A stretch of DNA of 64,000 nucleotides from Chloroflexota bacterium (GTDB lineage: Bacteria; Chloroflexota; Anaerolineae; Anaerolineales; Anaerolineaceae). The stretch lies in contig JAAYKH010000029.1 of assembly GCA_012522475.1 (NCBI GenBank), positions 1 to 64,000 of the forward strand, read 5' to 3'. The notes beneath the pieces were generated by a model. The model saw nothing but the letters and a program-made list of their open reading frames with translations, did not search any database and was not told where the DNA came from. Below are positions 34,060 to 43,667 of this stretch, in pieces. A program made the translations under genes and the position numbers. Position 1 is the first letter of the stretch; each line of letters begins with the position of its first letter.

Positions 34060-34169
34060 ATGTGCCTCCATTAGATGATTGATTTTTATTTCTTACTTAT
34101 GATCATAGATTAAAATTATTAACAGCAGGTTGGAAAAGAATTGGAGATGTATAAGAATTGCTCCCCGGG

Positions 34170-34204
34170 TGGATACCTTGCACAAATTTTGATAGAATGG
34201 GGGT
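34170..34204 (+). promoter_or_regulatory. Promoter of the M23 peptidase gene, apparently leaderless
   Basis: TGGATA (34170-34175), 17-bp spacer, TAGAAT (34193-34198), then six bases to the ATG at 34205. The GGGGG in that gap is too close to the ATG to serve as a ribosome-binding site. Confidence 0.5.
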
Positions 34205-34945
34205 ATGTTTTCGATCAATCGAGGCGCGATAAACCAAAAATGGGTTTTTACACTGGCATTGATTGTGCTTGCTGGCGTTATTGTGGGAGGTTTTCTTCTT
34301 TATCGAGTTTATTTTTCCAGTGCAACGCGTAATCGCAAGGTATTTGAATTTTTACGCAACCCTGACCTTTACGGTGATGTGATTACCTTGGCCTTAACGC
34401 GTTGCGACGAAGCACCGTTTTTGATGCCGACATCAGGGTTGATCGGCTTTTTGTGGGGAGATTCATTTCGACCAGGCCATCGGCATCAGGGGATCGATAT
34501 CTTTGGGAGCAACAAGGTTGGTGAAACGCCTGTTTACGCCGTATATGATGGTTTTCTCAGCCGTTTGCCAGATTGGAAATCGACAGTGATTATCCGGATT
34601 CCCTCTGACCCTTTACAACCCGGGCGCCAAATTTGGACCTATTACACGCACATGGCCGATCAAAATGGCCGTTCATTGATTGTTGATAGCTTTCCCGCTG
34701 GAAGCTCGGAAGTTTTTGTTTCGGCGGGCACCCTTTTGGGGCACCAGGGAAATTACTCGGGCAACCCGGATAACCCAACTGGTGTTCATTTACATTTTTC
34801 AATTGTGGTCGACGATGGACAGGGCTGCTATAAAAATGAACTGAAGATTGACAATACACTGGACCCATCGCCTTATTTTGGTTTACCGTTGAATGGCTAC
34901 AGCAACAAAAACGGTATTCCGCTTTGTGAACAGACATATGAGTGA
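34205..34945 (+). CDS. Membrane-anchored M23 family peptidase
   Basis: A 246-residue protein with one N-terminal helix (about 13-37) and an extracellular M23 domain. Zinc ligands are H-R-H-Q-G-I-D-I-F-G near 97-106 and H-L-H-F-S near 198-202. It probably cuts peptidoglycan cross-bridges or is a regulatory member of the fold. No LysM is present, unlike the peptidase at 30571. Stands alone. The start looks leaderless (see the promoter entry). Confidence 0.85.
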   Translation: MFSINRGAINQKWVFTLALIVLAGVIVGGFLLYRVYFSSATRNRKVFEFLRNPDLYGDVITLALTRCDEAPFLMPTSGLIGFLWGDSFRPGHRHQGIDIFGSNKVGETPVYAVYDGFLSRLPDWKSTVIIRIPSDPLQPGRQIWTYYTHMADQNGRSLIVDSFPAGSSEVFVSAGTLLGHQGNYSGNPDNPTGVHLHFSIVVDDGQGCYKNELKIDNTLDPSPYFGLPLNGYSNKNGIPLCEQTYE

Positions 34946-35026
34946 GCCAATCGTTAAGGTGCGTTATTTAATCGTATAATGAAGGTGTTGTTTTGGTTGA
35001 TCTTGATGTAAAAGGATGGTTGTCTT

Positions 35027-35893
35027 ATGGAGGAAATCGCACAGCAAGTATTTATCGAGCAATGTTTCTCAGGTGTTGTGACGGGTGCGCTGAAATTGCA
35101 TCGGGGGTTAATTATTATTGATAGCCCTTGCAGGCCAGATGAGTGGAAAGCCTGGCAGAAAAAACTGATTCATCTGGGTAGCGGTGCGGCACAATTGATG
35201 ATTTTGCTGGATACTCATCCAGACCGATTGTTGAACATGCCGCCGATTGAAGCGCCGATTCTGGTTCAGGAAAATGCCCTGGAAATCTTCCACAACCTGC
35301 CGATTGCTACCCGACCGCTGGAAAAACCTTCAACACTGGAACCCGAACCAGACGATATGCCCCAGCAAACGCGCTGGTCTTTACCAGATTTGTGCTATAC
35401 CCAGCAGATAAGCCTGTATTGGGATGATGAACCCGTTGTTGTGACCCACCAACCCGGCGCACATTTAGCGGGGAGCTGGGTAAGATATGAGACTGAAAAG
35501 GTGATTTTCATCGGTGATAGTGTTGTGGTTAATCAACCCCCTTTTCTGGCCTGGTGTTCAATCGATCGCTGGATTGAGGAATTAACCTGGTTGGGGTCTG
35601 ATTTTTTCAAGCATCATAAAATTATCAGCGGGCGAGATGGGGTTATCTCGCAAAGATCAATTAATAATATGGTGAAATTTCTTTTTCATCTTAAAGAAGT
35701 TGTCAGTGAATTGTTGTTGATGGATGACCCCGACAAAGACATTGTGCAGGAATTACCCGGCTTATTAAAATATTTCCATTTCGAACGTGAGCTAAAAGAG
35801 CAGTATCAGAAGCGATTGAGCGAAGAACTGCATCTACTCCTCAAACGGTTGAAAACAGATAGGATGCAAGGAGAATCACATGCGGATGAATGA
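35027..35893 (+). CDS. Degenerate metallo-beta-lactamase-fold protein
   Basis: A 288-residue soluble protein. The layout resembles the metallo-beta-lactamase fold: G-L-I-I-I-D-S-P at 28-35, a strand ending L-L-D-T-H-P-D-R where an active enzyme has H-x-H-x-D-H, G-A-H-L-A-G-S where G-H-T-P-G-S is usual, and V-I-F-I-G-D-S-V-V matching F-x-G-D. Most metal ligands are lost, so it is probably not a hydrolase; the C-terminal 90 residues are helical. Function unknown. The ATG at 35027 has AAAGGA upstream. It overlaps the asparaginase gene by 14 bp. Confidence 0.6.
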   Translation: MEEIAQQVFIEQCFSGVVTGALKLHRGLIIIDSPCRPDEWKAWQKKLIHLGSGAAQLMILLDTHPDRLLNMPPIEAPILVQENALEIFHNLPIATRPLEKPSTLEPEPDDMPQQTRWSLPDLCYTQQISLYWDDEPVVVTHQPGAHLAGSWVRYETEKVIFIGDSVVVNQPPFLAWCSIDRWIEELTWLGSDFFKHHKIISGRDGVISQRSINNMVKFLFHLKEVVSELLLMDDPDKDIVQELPGLLKYFHFERELKEQYQKRLSEELHLLLKRLKTDRMQGESHADE

Positions 35894-36941
35894 TTATGTG
35901 CCACTGGTTGAGGCGACCCGGGGAGAGATTGTGGAATCAATCCATTACGGCGCGTTTTGTGTGGTTGATTCTCAAGGACGTATGCTGACTGAAGCAGGGG
36001 ATCCTCATTTGATGACTTACCCTCGCAGCTCATTGAAACCCTTGCAGGTTTTACGGTTAATTGAGGAAGGGGGTGTTGAAACCTTTGGGTTCACTGCTGA
36101 AGAAATTGCGATCATGTGTGCATCGCATTCTGGCACCCTTCAGCACACGAGCGTGCTGACAAAGATGCATCAAAAAATCGGCATTACTGAGGCAGACCTT
36201 GCTTGCGGCGTTCACTGGCCTTATGATGCTGCCGCACGCGATGAAATGAAACTGGTGGGGAAACAACCAACAGCATTGAACCACAATTGTTCCGGTAAAC
36301 ATACGGGTATGCTGGCCTATGCACGCTTGAAAGGTTACCCTTTGGAAAATTATCTCGACCCGTCTCATCCGGTACAGGCAGCTATTCGAGAGACGCTCGG
36401 TGAAATGGTGGGAATGGACCCCATGCAAATGCCCCTGGGGATTGACGGTTGTTCGGCGCCTGTTTATGGGGTTCCTTTGAGGAATATGGCGCAGGCGGTG
36501 GCCATCCTGGCCGACCCAACCGGCTTGGAAGAAAGCCGGGCCAGGGCCTGTGGGGTGATCACGTCTGCTATGATGGCTCATCCTGTGATGATTGCCGGGC
36601 CAAATCAATTTGATACGGATTTGATGACGTCAGCCCATGGGAAGGTGTTTTCAAAAGGCGGTGCAGAGGGTTACCAGATTATAGGTGTGATGCCAGGTGT
36701 TGTCGCGAAAGAGGCGCCAGGGATTGGGGTGGCGATAAAAATTTCGGACGGTGATGCTCGCAACCGGGCACGGACATCGGTTGGTCTGACCCTGTTGGAA
36801 GCGATGGGTGTGTTGAGCCCTGCAGCGATCAGGGAATTGAGTGCTTATGGCAATTTGCCTATAAAAAATTGGCGTGAATTTCAGGTGGGTGAGGTGCGAC
36901 CTGTATTTGATTTACCTGATTTCATAGAAATGTGGAACTGA
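35880..36941 (+). CDS. L-asparaginase II-like protein
   Basis: A 353-residue protein of the asparaginase_II family (the Rhizobium AnsA type), which hydrolyses asparagine. Family motifs include P-R-S-S-L-K-P-L-Q near 44-52, C-A-S-H-S-G near 76-81, N-H-N-C-S-G-K-H-T-G-M near 137-147 and I-D-G-C-S-A-P near 184-190; the Cys and Lys in C-S-G-K-H are family hallmarks. ATG at 35880 follows AAGGAG. Second gene of a three-gene operon. Confidence 0.88.
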   Translation: MRMNDYVPLVEATRGEIVESIHYGAFCVVDSQGRMLTEAGDPHLMTYPRSSLKPLQVLRLIEEGGVETFGFTAEEIAIMCASHSGTLQHTSVLTKMHQKIGITEADLACGVHWPYDAAARDEMKLVGKQPTALNHNCSGKHTGMLAYARLKGYPLENYLDPSHPVQAAIRETLGEMVGMDPMQMPLGIDGCSAPVYGVPLRNMAQAVAILADPTGLEESRARACGVITSAMMAHPVMIAGPNQFDTDLMTSAHGKVFSKGGAEGYQIIGVMPGVVAKEAPGIGVAIKISDGDARNRARTSVGLTLLEAMGVLSPAAIRELSAYGNLPIKNWREFQVGEVRPVFDLPDFIEMWN

Positions 36942-37630
36942 TGAATAAATCTCAAGCGGAATTGACACATTGGATCGGCCAGATCAGGAATCGCCTGATT
37001 GAAGCGTTTGGTGCACCGGAGTGGCGAGATCCCCTGCCGGCCGTTGACGAATTGGTTTCAACAATTTTGTCACAAAATACCAATGATATTAACCGGGATG
37101 CGGCTTTCTACTCATTGAAAGCGGCTTTCTCCAGCTGGCAAGCGGTGATGGACGCGAAAACGGAAGACGTCATCGAGGCGATCCGCACGGCCGGCCTGGC
37201 CAATCAAAAAGGCCCCAGGATTCAACAGGCATTGCGAGTGATCGTAGATTACACGCATGGTGAACTCAGCCTTGAATTTTTGCGCGAAATGTCCAGGGAT
37301 GAAGCCGGTGAATGGTTGACTGCGGTTAACGGGGTGGGGCCCAAGACTGCTGCGATTGTCTTGCTGTTTTCGCTGGGCATTCCAGCCTTCCCGGTTGATA
37401 CGCATGTTTATCGCGTTTCTGGACGACTGGGGATTCGTCCAGAAAAAATGACCGTGGAAAACACGCATGCTTATCTTGAAGCATTGATTCCTGAAGACGC
37501 CTATTACGATTTACACTTAAACCTGATTAGACTGGGGCGGGAGGTCTGCGGTGCGCGTAAATGGCATTGCTATCGCTGCCCGGTCCTGGACCTGTGCGAA
37601 TTTGAGAACAAAAACCTCTCACCCGATTGA
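36941..37630 (+). CDS. nth: Endonuclease III-like DNA glycosylase
   Basis: A 229-residue HhH-GPD glycosylase/AP lyase for oxidised pyrimidines. The helix-hairpin-helix V-N-G-V-G-P-K-T-A (with the catalytic Lys) lies near 130-138, the catalytic Asp is in P-V-D-T-H-V near 153-158, and four cysteines at the end (C-x6-C-x2-C-x5-C) bind a 4Fe-4S cluster. The start overlaps the asparaginase stop as TGATG; a GTG at 36932 is an alternative. It is part of the same operon as the asparaginase. Confidence 0.88.
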   Translation: MNKSQAELTHWIGQIRNRLIEAFGAPEWRDPLPAVDELVSTILSQNTNDINRDAAFYSLKAAFSSWQAVMDAKTEDVIEAIRTAGLANQKGPRIQQALRVIVDYTHGELSLEFLREMSRDEAGEWLTAVNGVGPKTAAIVLLFSLGIPAFPVDTHVYRVSGRLGIRPEKMTVENTHAYLEALIPEDAYYDLHLNLIRLGREVCGARKWHCYRCPVLDLCEFENKNLSPD

Positions 37631-37690
37631 CACTAACTTATCAGCAGTTTTCAATCGATAGCAATAGCATAGCTTTGCCAGCAGTACAGC

Positions 37691-39007
37691 TTAAGCCTGG
37701 AGAGAACCGATCAGCGACCAGGGCCCAGCCCATTCAATGGTGACAGGCTCTTCCCGGCCCAGCAGATTTTCCGAAGTTTCAACGAAAACCAGTTTATTGG
37801 TGGGCGTCCGCCCGCGCCAGCGGCCGCGTTTTTGGGCTTCGAACAGCACAGTGATTGTCTGTCCCAGCAAGCGGGTATTAATTTCATTGGCGATTTCTTC
37901 CTGCAAAGTCTCCAGCGCACGAAAGCGGCGCATTTTTTCAGTTTCGGACACATCATCGGCCAGTAATCGAGCGGAATAAGTACCGGTGCGGGGCGAATAA
38001 CGTGCCAAATGAGCCACATCCATCCGAAGACCAGTCAGAAGATTGTAGGTATTGGTGAATTGCTCCCTGGTTTCACCGGGGAAACCAACAATAATATCGG
38101 TGGCGATGGCAACCTGGGGAATACGCTGGCGAATTTTGCCAATCAGGTCGCGGTAAAACGCCACCGAGTAACCCCGTCGCATAGCTTGCAGGATGGTATC
38201 ATCACCGGATTGAATGGGGACCTCAATATGTGGGCAGACTTTAGGCAGTTCTTGGACGGCATCTAAGAGTTCATCGGTCATCCAGTTTGGGTGCGAGGTT
38301 AAAAACCGGATCCGCGAGAGGCCCTCTATCTTGTGCAGATCGTGCAACAACATTGCCAGTGTGGGCCGTTCTGGCAGGTCGAGACCGTAGCGATCGACGA
38401 TTTGCCCTAACAGGGTTACCTCCTTAACGCCCTGCTGTGCCAGACTGTTAACTTCGCGCAGGATCTCAACATAGGAACGGGACCGTTCAACGCCGCGTTT
38501 GTGTGGAATGATACAATATGTACAGGCGTGGGAACAACCGTAAACGATGGGAACAAAGGCTGAAATGAGCTTGCCCTGGTCTGCCCTGGGGAGGATGGGG
38601 TCACCATCGAGAATGGCGTTAACCTGTGCTTGAGCGATTTGGCTGGTTTGTTTTGCGGTGCGCTCTATGAGGTAATGTAAGAGGGGACTGGGGTCTGACG
38701 GCGGCGAAACTACATCTACCCAGGGGAAGCGCTCAAGGATTTTTTGGTTGCCTCGCACACCGATCAGGCAACCCATCAGGTTGATGACCAGGTTTGGATT
38801 GCGCTCTTTGAGGGGCTTTAAAGAACTGAGCCGCCCAATGGCTTTGTCCTCAGCGCTCTGGCGCACCACGCAGGTATTTAATACAATCACATCCGCGTTG
38901 TCAGGAAGGCGGGTGGGTTCGTATTCCAGTTGTTCTAAGGCGGATGCCAGGCGTTGAGAATCAGCCACGTTCATCTGGCAACCTTCTGTCCAAATATGAT
39001 ATTTCAT
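37691..39007 (-). CDS. miaB: tRNA-2-methylthio-N6-dimethylallyladenosine synthase
   Basis: A 438-residue radical SAM methylthiotransferase that modifies A37 of tRNAs reading U-starting codons. The N-terminal cluster ligands are in T-E-G-C-Q-M-N (Cys10), V-L-N-T-C-V-V-R and N-L-M-G-C-L, and the radical SAM cluster is C-S-H-A-C-T-Y-C near 154-161, followed by I-I-P-H-K-R-G. A TRAM-like domain ends the protein. T-E-G-C-Q-M-N fits MiaB rather than RimO or MtaB. The ATG at 39007 has no ribosome-binding site and a TATAAT eight bases upstream. Confidence 0.9.
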   Translation of the reverse strand: MKYHIWTEGCQMNVADSQRLASALEQLEYEPTRLPDNADVIVLNTCVVRQSAEDKAIGRLSSLKPLKERNPNLVINLMGCLIGVRGNQKILERFPWVDVVSPPSDPSPLLHYLIERTAKQTSQIAQAQVNAILDGDPILPRADQGKLISAFVPIVYGCSHACTYCIIPHKRGVERSRSYVEILREVNSLAQQGVKEVTLLGQIVDRYGLDLPERPTLAMLLHDLHKIEGLSRIRFLTSHPNWMTDELLDAVQELPKVCPHIEVPIQSGDDTILQAMRRGYSVAFYRDLIGKIRQRIPQVAIATDIIVGFPGETREQFTNTYNLLTGLRMDVAHLARYSPRTGTYSARLLADDVSETEKMRRFRALETLQEEIANEINTRLLGQTITVLFEAQKRGRWRGRTPTNKLVFVETSENLLGREEPVTIEWAGPWSLIGSLQA

Positions 39008-39015
39008 AGCAGGTT

Positions 39016-39037
39016 ATTATACCCAATAGAATTGGGT
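39016..39037 (-). promoter_or_regulatory. miaB promoter with inverted repeat
   Basis: Minus strand TATAAT (39016-39021), eight bases before the ATG at 39007. Directly upstream is a dyad, ACCCAAT (39021-39027) with ATTGGGT (39031-39037), inside the -10/-35 spacer. The -35 match is poor, which would fit an activator or repressor site. Confidence 0.45.
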
Positions 39038-39172
39038 GCTAAAAATGGTCCAAGACTGAAATTTGTATACCATAGAAACATGATCATAAATTTATCATGG
39101 ATAATGCGATCGTTGCAGAATTCGGTTATAATTGAAACGGGAACTTATCCACGAGATTGATGGAGAAATGGA

Positions 39173-39508
39173 ATGAATTTCGAAATTACTGAATATAAAC
39201 GCAGTACCGTGTTGTACACCAGCGGTCGGATTGACAGCTATACAGCGCCTGAGGTTGAAGGCGCTTTGAACCAATTAATTGAAAAAGGCCAATATAATAT
39301 CATCTTCGATATGCGCGATGTGACCTTTGTTTCCAGCGCTGGTTGGTGGGCTTTGATTCGTGTCCAAAAAGAAGTGAAAAAGATGAATCGTGGTGAATTG
39401 ATCTTAGTGAGTATGGATGAAAGAATTCGAGAATCGATGGACTTGGTTGGGATTGCACCATATTTCACTGTTTACAAAGACCTGATCGATGCTGTTGGGA
39501 ACGTGTAG
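39173..39508 (+). CDS. STAS domain anti-sigma factor antagonist-like protein
   Basis: A 111-residue single-domain STAS protein, like SpoIIAA and RsbV, which free sigma factors or control partner-switching modules. The usual D-S-S-G motif at the phosphorylation site reads S-S-A-G at 54-57; Ser55 is in the position of the phosphorylated serine and the preceding acid is lost. No anti-sigma kinase or phosphatase gene is nearby, so the partner is elsewhere. It is followed by a terminator. The start codon at 39173 has GGAG upstream. Confidence 0.85.
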   Translation: MNFEITEYKRSTVLYTSGRIDSYTAPEVEGALNQLIEKGQYNIIFDMRDVTFVSSAGWWALIRVQKEVKKMNRGELILVSMDERIRESMDLVGIAPYFTVYKDLIDAVGNV

Positions 39509-39553
39509 GCACAGGACAAAATTTTCTTAACAATCGCCCCCTAAAAACCTGTT

Positions 39554-39587
39554 AAAAAGGCTGTTTTGTAAATCGAGCAGCCTTTTT
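39554..39587 (+). terminator. Terminator after the STAS gene
   Basis: AAAAAGGCTG (39554-39563) pairs with CAGCCTTTTT (39578-39587), loop of 14, with A- and T-runs, so bidirectional for the opposing GH2 gene. Confidence 0.85.
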
Positions 39588-39602
39588 GTGATTAGCAATT
39601 GA

Positions 39603-41420
39603 TTAATTAATCTCATCCATATTTTGACTGACTTGCATTAAGCGTTGATGGGCAGCGACTATGGCCTGTAGGTCCATCTTCACCACTTTGCGATCATAAG
39701 TTAACAGGCCGTTGACTTCGGTCTCGACATCGGTGGTTTGTGTGTAAACCGCAGCTGATAAGCCTGCTTCAATCCACGGGATGAGCTGTTTTTCAAGAAG
39801 ATCAACATAGCCCTGTGTGAGGGCTGGGATGGTATCAAATTTTTTATAGCCAAAATCCTTCTGTGGATTCCAGGCGTGCTGGGACAGGTTCAGACTGTAA
39901 CCACCAAATTCTGAAAGCACCCAGCCTCGCTGTGGGTCTGGTTCAGGGTTGGGGAGCGGCTTGAAGTAAACATGTTCGCTTTTAAAATCGCCGACACCCT
40001 GGTCAAACCAGCCGCTGGCATGATCGACTAGACGAGAAGGGTCAAAGACTTTGGTCCACTCAGTGATTTCTGAACTATCGAATTGGCCCCAGCCCTCGTT
40101 GAAGGGACACCAAATGGCAATTGAAACTGTGTTGATCAGCGCCGAGAGCACGCGCTGATATTCCAGTTTGAAATGATCCCGATTGCTTTTTTGAGCGCGT
40201 CCCAAACGCCAGTAAAAACGATCATCGCGTAAGGATTTAAACAGGGGCGCGAATAAAAACCAGATTGGTTTGGGGCTGATGCCACCGCTGACCATATCTT
40301 GCCAGACGATGATGCCAGCTCTATCACAATGGTAATAATAACGCGCGGATTCAACCTTAACGTGTTTGCGGAGCACATTGAATCCCGCTTGCTTAAGGAA
40401 GTTGATTTCCCATTGGATGGCCTGGTCGGTAGGTGGTGTGGATAAGCCATCTGGCCAGTATCCCTGGTCTAAAGGACCATACAGGAACTGTGGCCGGTTG
40501 TTCAGGTAGAAACGGGGTCGGCCCTGCTTGTCTTTTTCAAGGCTGAATTTTCGCATTCCGAAATAGCTTTTTACCTGATCGAGGGTTGATTGACCATCTT
40601 TCAAGGTGATTTTCAGATCGAGAAGGTGTGGGTTTTCCGGGGACCATAACTGTACGCCTTCTAACGGGATGGTAAGCGGTTCTTCCGGGCTTGTTTCTCC
40701 TTCTGCGATGATGATGCCTTCATCGGTGACCTGCACATTAACCACCAGATCACCGTCGGCGTGGGCGACGCTCGCCTTAATCCTGACGCAGCACTGATCA
40801 ATATCCGGTGTGATGAGGAACCCTTGCAGGTAGGTCTGGGGCACATGTTCCAGCCAAACCGTTTGCCAGATGCCCGAATGGGCGTTATACCAGATAAACC
40901 CTGGTTTGAGGACCTGCTTACCGCGCTGGATGGGCTGTGTATCGGTTGGGTCGGAAACACACACAATCAATTCGTTTTCATGATGGGTTAGGGCATCGGT
41001 AATTTCAAAGAAGAAAGGGTCATAACCGCCGGTGTGTTCACCAATCAATGCACCATTGACATAAACTTTGCATTGATAGTCAACGGCCCCAAAATGCAGC
41101 AGCGTCCGCCCGGAATGCCGCGCTGGATGAATCTTGAAATGCCGACGATACCATAGCAACTCGCCCGGGTTCAGTCTGTGCTTGACACCGGAGAGTGCGC
41201 TTTCAAGTGGGAAAGGTACCAGGATTTGCCCGGAAAAAGATTGAGGTCTGGAGGCGGCTTTTTGAGTGATTTGATAATCCCACAGGCCATTCAGGTTTTG
41301 CCAGTCATCCCGAACCATTTGCGGGCGAGGGTATTCAGGATGGGGCAAATGTGGGTCAACATCCTGTGACCAAAGTGTGGTGATTTGATCGTGATCAATT
41401 TGATTGTGTTTTGATGCCAT
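39603..41420 (-). CDS. Glycoside hydrolase family 2 protein
   Basis: A 605-residue enzyme of the beta-galactosidase/glucuronidase type. The sugar-binding domain has W-Y-R-R-H-F near 91-96 and A-V-D-Y-Q-C-K-V-Y-V-N-G near 119-130; an Ig-like domain follows, then the TIM barrel. The acid/base Glu is in C-P-F-N-E-G-W-G near 440 and the nucleophile Glu in L-S-E-F-G-G near 503. No signal peptide, so it acts inside the cell on imported oligosaccharide. Substrate is unknown. It fits carbohydrate fermentation together with the GH13 gene at 46569. Confidence 0.88.
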   Translation of the reverse strand: MASKHNQIDHDQITTLWSQDVDPHLPHPEYPRPQMVRDDWQNLNGLWDYQITQKAASRPQSFSGQILVPFPLESALSGVKHRLNPGELLWYRRHFKIHPARHSGRTLLHFGAVDYQCKVYVNGALIGEHTGGYDPFFFEITDALTHHENELIVCVSDPTDTQPIQRGKQVLKPGFIWYNAHSGIWQTVWLEHVPQTYLQGFLITPDIDQCCVRIKASVAHADGDLVVNVQVTDEGIIIAEGETSPEEPLTIPLEGVQLWSPENPHLLDLKITLKDGQSTLDQVKSYFGMRKFSLEKDKQGRPRFYLNNRPQFLYGPLDQGYWPDGLSTPPTDQAIQWEINFLKQAGFNVLRKHVKVESARYYYHCDRAGIIVWQDMVSGGISPKPIWFLFAPLFKSLRDDRFYWRLGRAQKSNRDHFKLEYQRVLSALINTVSIAIWCPFNEGWGQFDSSEITEWTKVFDPSRLVDHASGWFDQGVGDFKSEHVYFKPLPNPEPDPQRGWVLSEFGGYSLNLSQHAWNPQKDFGYKKFDTIPALTQGYVDLLEKQLIPWIEAGLSAAVYTQTTDVETEVNGLLTYDRKVVKMDLQAIVAAHQRLMQVSQNMDEIN

Positions 41421-41615
41421 TAGCGGTTCCCTTGTTATTGATCGTATTCATTGCAATCATTCAGGCCTTTTTGTTTCAGGTTGGAACCTGGTAAAAGTAA
41501 TTTGATTACGGTGACCGGGTTGATTTATTCAGGCTGAATTGAAATTAATCAGTCCATTGAGCGTTCGTCGATCGTCGGTAGATCGTGAGGTAAGCAGGGG
41601 CATCCACAGGTGTGG

Positions 41616-43667
41616 TTATTGCTGAGGTTCGACCTCCAGTTGATAGGACGCGCGTTGTCTGGTAAAGGGGGTAGTGCCGCTGATCACCAGGACAATAGAT
41701 TCAACCTCTTCACCGATATTTATTTCAATCTCTGCATGGTTCATTTCATCTAAGTGAATGGGTTGGACGATAACCTCGTCGCTATAGGTGACCATGGTGA
41801 CCCTGAAAAATTGTGGCAGGCTGTTGTTGATGCGCACAAAACCCTCACCTTCCCAACCGCCGGAATCCAATTCGAAATCGGTGAAATAGTTGATCGCATC
41901 CACCCGTATATCATCAATGGCCAACCCCTGACCATGGACGGCAGCATCGGTGACGTAGTCGAAGCGGATTTTTACCACCTTTCCAGCATAGGGTGAAAGG
42001 TCGACACTTTCCAACCGCCAACTGCCAGAAGAACCGTTCAATCCACAACCATAGTTGTTACCGGAGGGGTTATTCATGGTACACGAAGACGTGTTCAGGA
42101 TTTCCCAATGATCACCATCGGTTGAAGCAGAGATATAAGCATAGTCGTAATCGATTTCAAGGTCATACCAGGCCTGATAGGTCATGGTAACCGGGCTGCT
42201 AACATCCGTGAGGTCAAATTGCCGTTCCAAATACATATTGGATTGATCGCCGATATTAGACCAGAAAAAGTTTTTACCTGAATACGGAGTCAGGGGAAGC
42301 AGGTTGATGGTAGTATTTCCATCGAAGTTGAGGGTCAGCGCTCCCGGACAGGAAATTTTGATGTAATCCACGCCAAATTGCGCCACATCATCAGCAATCG
42401 GTTCGTTAGGACAAGAGGTGACGTGGGGGTTGGGAGAAAGCGGAGAGGCTTGTGGATAAACGCTGTAGTGATAGCGCCCGTCGGCGACGTCGGGGTCGTT
42501 TAGAAGATTAGCGACTGTCCAATCAACGAAAACCTCTTCAGCAGTGAAAATTTTATTGGTGAGCGGATCGCGTAGTTCGAGCTCTTCCAGGACGGCATCA
42601 ATGCTCTGCATTCCGTTTTTTTCCTCAGAGACCAATGCTTGAGTGGCTATTTGACCAAAACGCTCATAAAAATAAGCGGTAAACAGCATGGACGCACCGT
42701 AATGGGGCCCATTTCTCCCAATGCTTGTTCCCCAATCCGTCAATTGTAAGTCTGTATTCTGAAGATAGAGCTGATCGAACCCCCCTGGATCATACCCGTT
42801 AACAATTTCCGCTAGCATTGAAAAGCCTTCGTTCAGCCACGTATCTTCATTTTTGTCGATGTTCCAATGGATCATGTGTTGAAGCTCGTGGGCCAGGGTG
42901 CTGTAAGCGCTCTTATGCCACAGCCGAACGTTGTCGGCATTGATTAAGAACATTTCGTGGGCATTGGAAAAAGCGTGCGCTTCTGGATGGAGCTGATCAG
43001 CAGATGAATAGTAGCCAGCCAGAGATTCGCCCAATTTGCCCGCATAGAGGATATGTATCCTCGGGTCATGGTCGACGCCGGGTGACCATTCACTCCCAAA
43101 GAAGGCGCGGGTTGTGGGGTAGATCCCCTGATCAAAGGCATCTCCCAGCAATACCAGGTCTGCTGGATCATAATCGACGCTATTTTCAATCCAGAAATAA
43201 GTATGCTCACCAAGGTAACGGACCGTTGCGGTTATCTGGAAATTCTCACGGCTGTCAACATTGGTGACCCAAAAAGTCTTTGAATCCCCGACCTGATAGG
43301 GCGCGTTGAGATCGGGCAAGGTTCGGGGGATCGCGCTTTTTCCGCCCAGACGCACTGCCAGAGTGATGGGGTCGTTAATGGGAACATTTTCTTCTTTAAG
43401 CGTTTCCAGGGTGTTGACATTTTCCTCAATTGCTGGCATCGGTGAGAGAGTAATTTGAGCGATTGGCGTGTTAACAACCAGGGTGGGTTGTACGAGGTTG
43501 GCCTGAGGATGTTCGATGGCGGCTAACGTATTCAACGGCGGCGGGTCAGACTGTGCTAGGAGGGCTGAGCCGCTGACGAAAATTATGAGTGAGATACATA
43601 AACAGCATAAGGACAAAACTAACAGAATGGTGAGAAAAACGGGCAGGCGTGAAGATTTGTTTCGCAT
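41616..43667 (-). CDS. Secreted or membrane-tethered zinc peptidase
   Basis: A large protein of about 683 residues from the ATG at 43667; an in-frame ATG at 43751 would add 28 residues. I prefer 43667 because it gives a signal-type start (R-N-K-S-S-R-L, then a 25-residue helix). A zinc site H-E-L-Q-H-M-I-H-W near 258-266 with N-E-G-F about 17 residues later is the gluzincin pattern. The last 250 residues hold an immune-inhibitor-A-like region with two beta-sandwich modules (Y-D-Y-A-Y-I-S-A-S-T-D-G; A-I-D-D-I-R-V). It probably digests extracellular protein. No neighbour gives the target. Confidence 0.75.
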   Translation of the reverse strand: MRNKSSRLPVFLTILLVLSLCCLCISLIIFVSGSALLAQSDPPPLNTLAAIEHPQANLVQPTLVVNTPIAQITLSPMPAIEENVNTLETLKEENVPINDPITLAVRLGGKSAIPRTLPDLNAPYQVGDSKTFWVTNVDSRENFQITATVRYLGEHTYFWIENSVDYDPADLVLLGDAFDQGIYPTTRAFFGSEWSPGVDHDPRIHILYAGKLGESLAGYYSSADQLHPEAHAFSNAHEMFLINADNVRLWHKSAYSTLAHELQHMIHWNIDKNEDTWLNEGFSMLAEIVNGYDPGGFDQLYLQNTDLQLTDWGTSIGRNGPHYGASMLFTAYFYERFGQIATQALVSEEKNGMQSIDAVLEELELRDPLTNKIFTAEEVFVDWTVANLLNDPDVADGRYHYSVYPQASPLSPNPHVTSCPNEPIADDVAQFGVDYIKISCPGALTLNFDGNTTINLLPLTPYSGKNFFWSNIGDQSNMYLERQFDLTDVSSPVTMTYQAWYDLEIDYDYAYISASTDGDHWEILNTSSCTMNNPSGNNYGCGLNGSSGSWRLESVDLSPYAGKVVKIRFDYVTDAAVHGQGLAIDDIRVDAINYFTDFELDSGGWEGEGFVRINNSLPQFFRVTMVTYSDEVIVQPIHLDEMNHAEIEINIGEEVESIVLVISGTTPFTRQRASYQLEVEPQQ

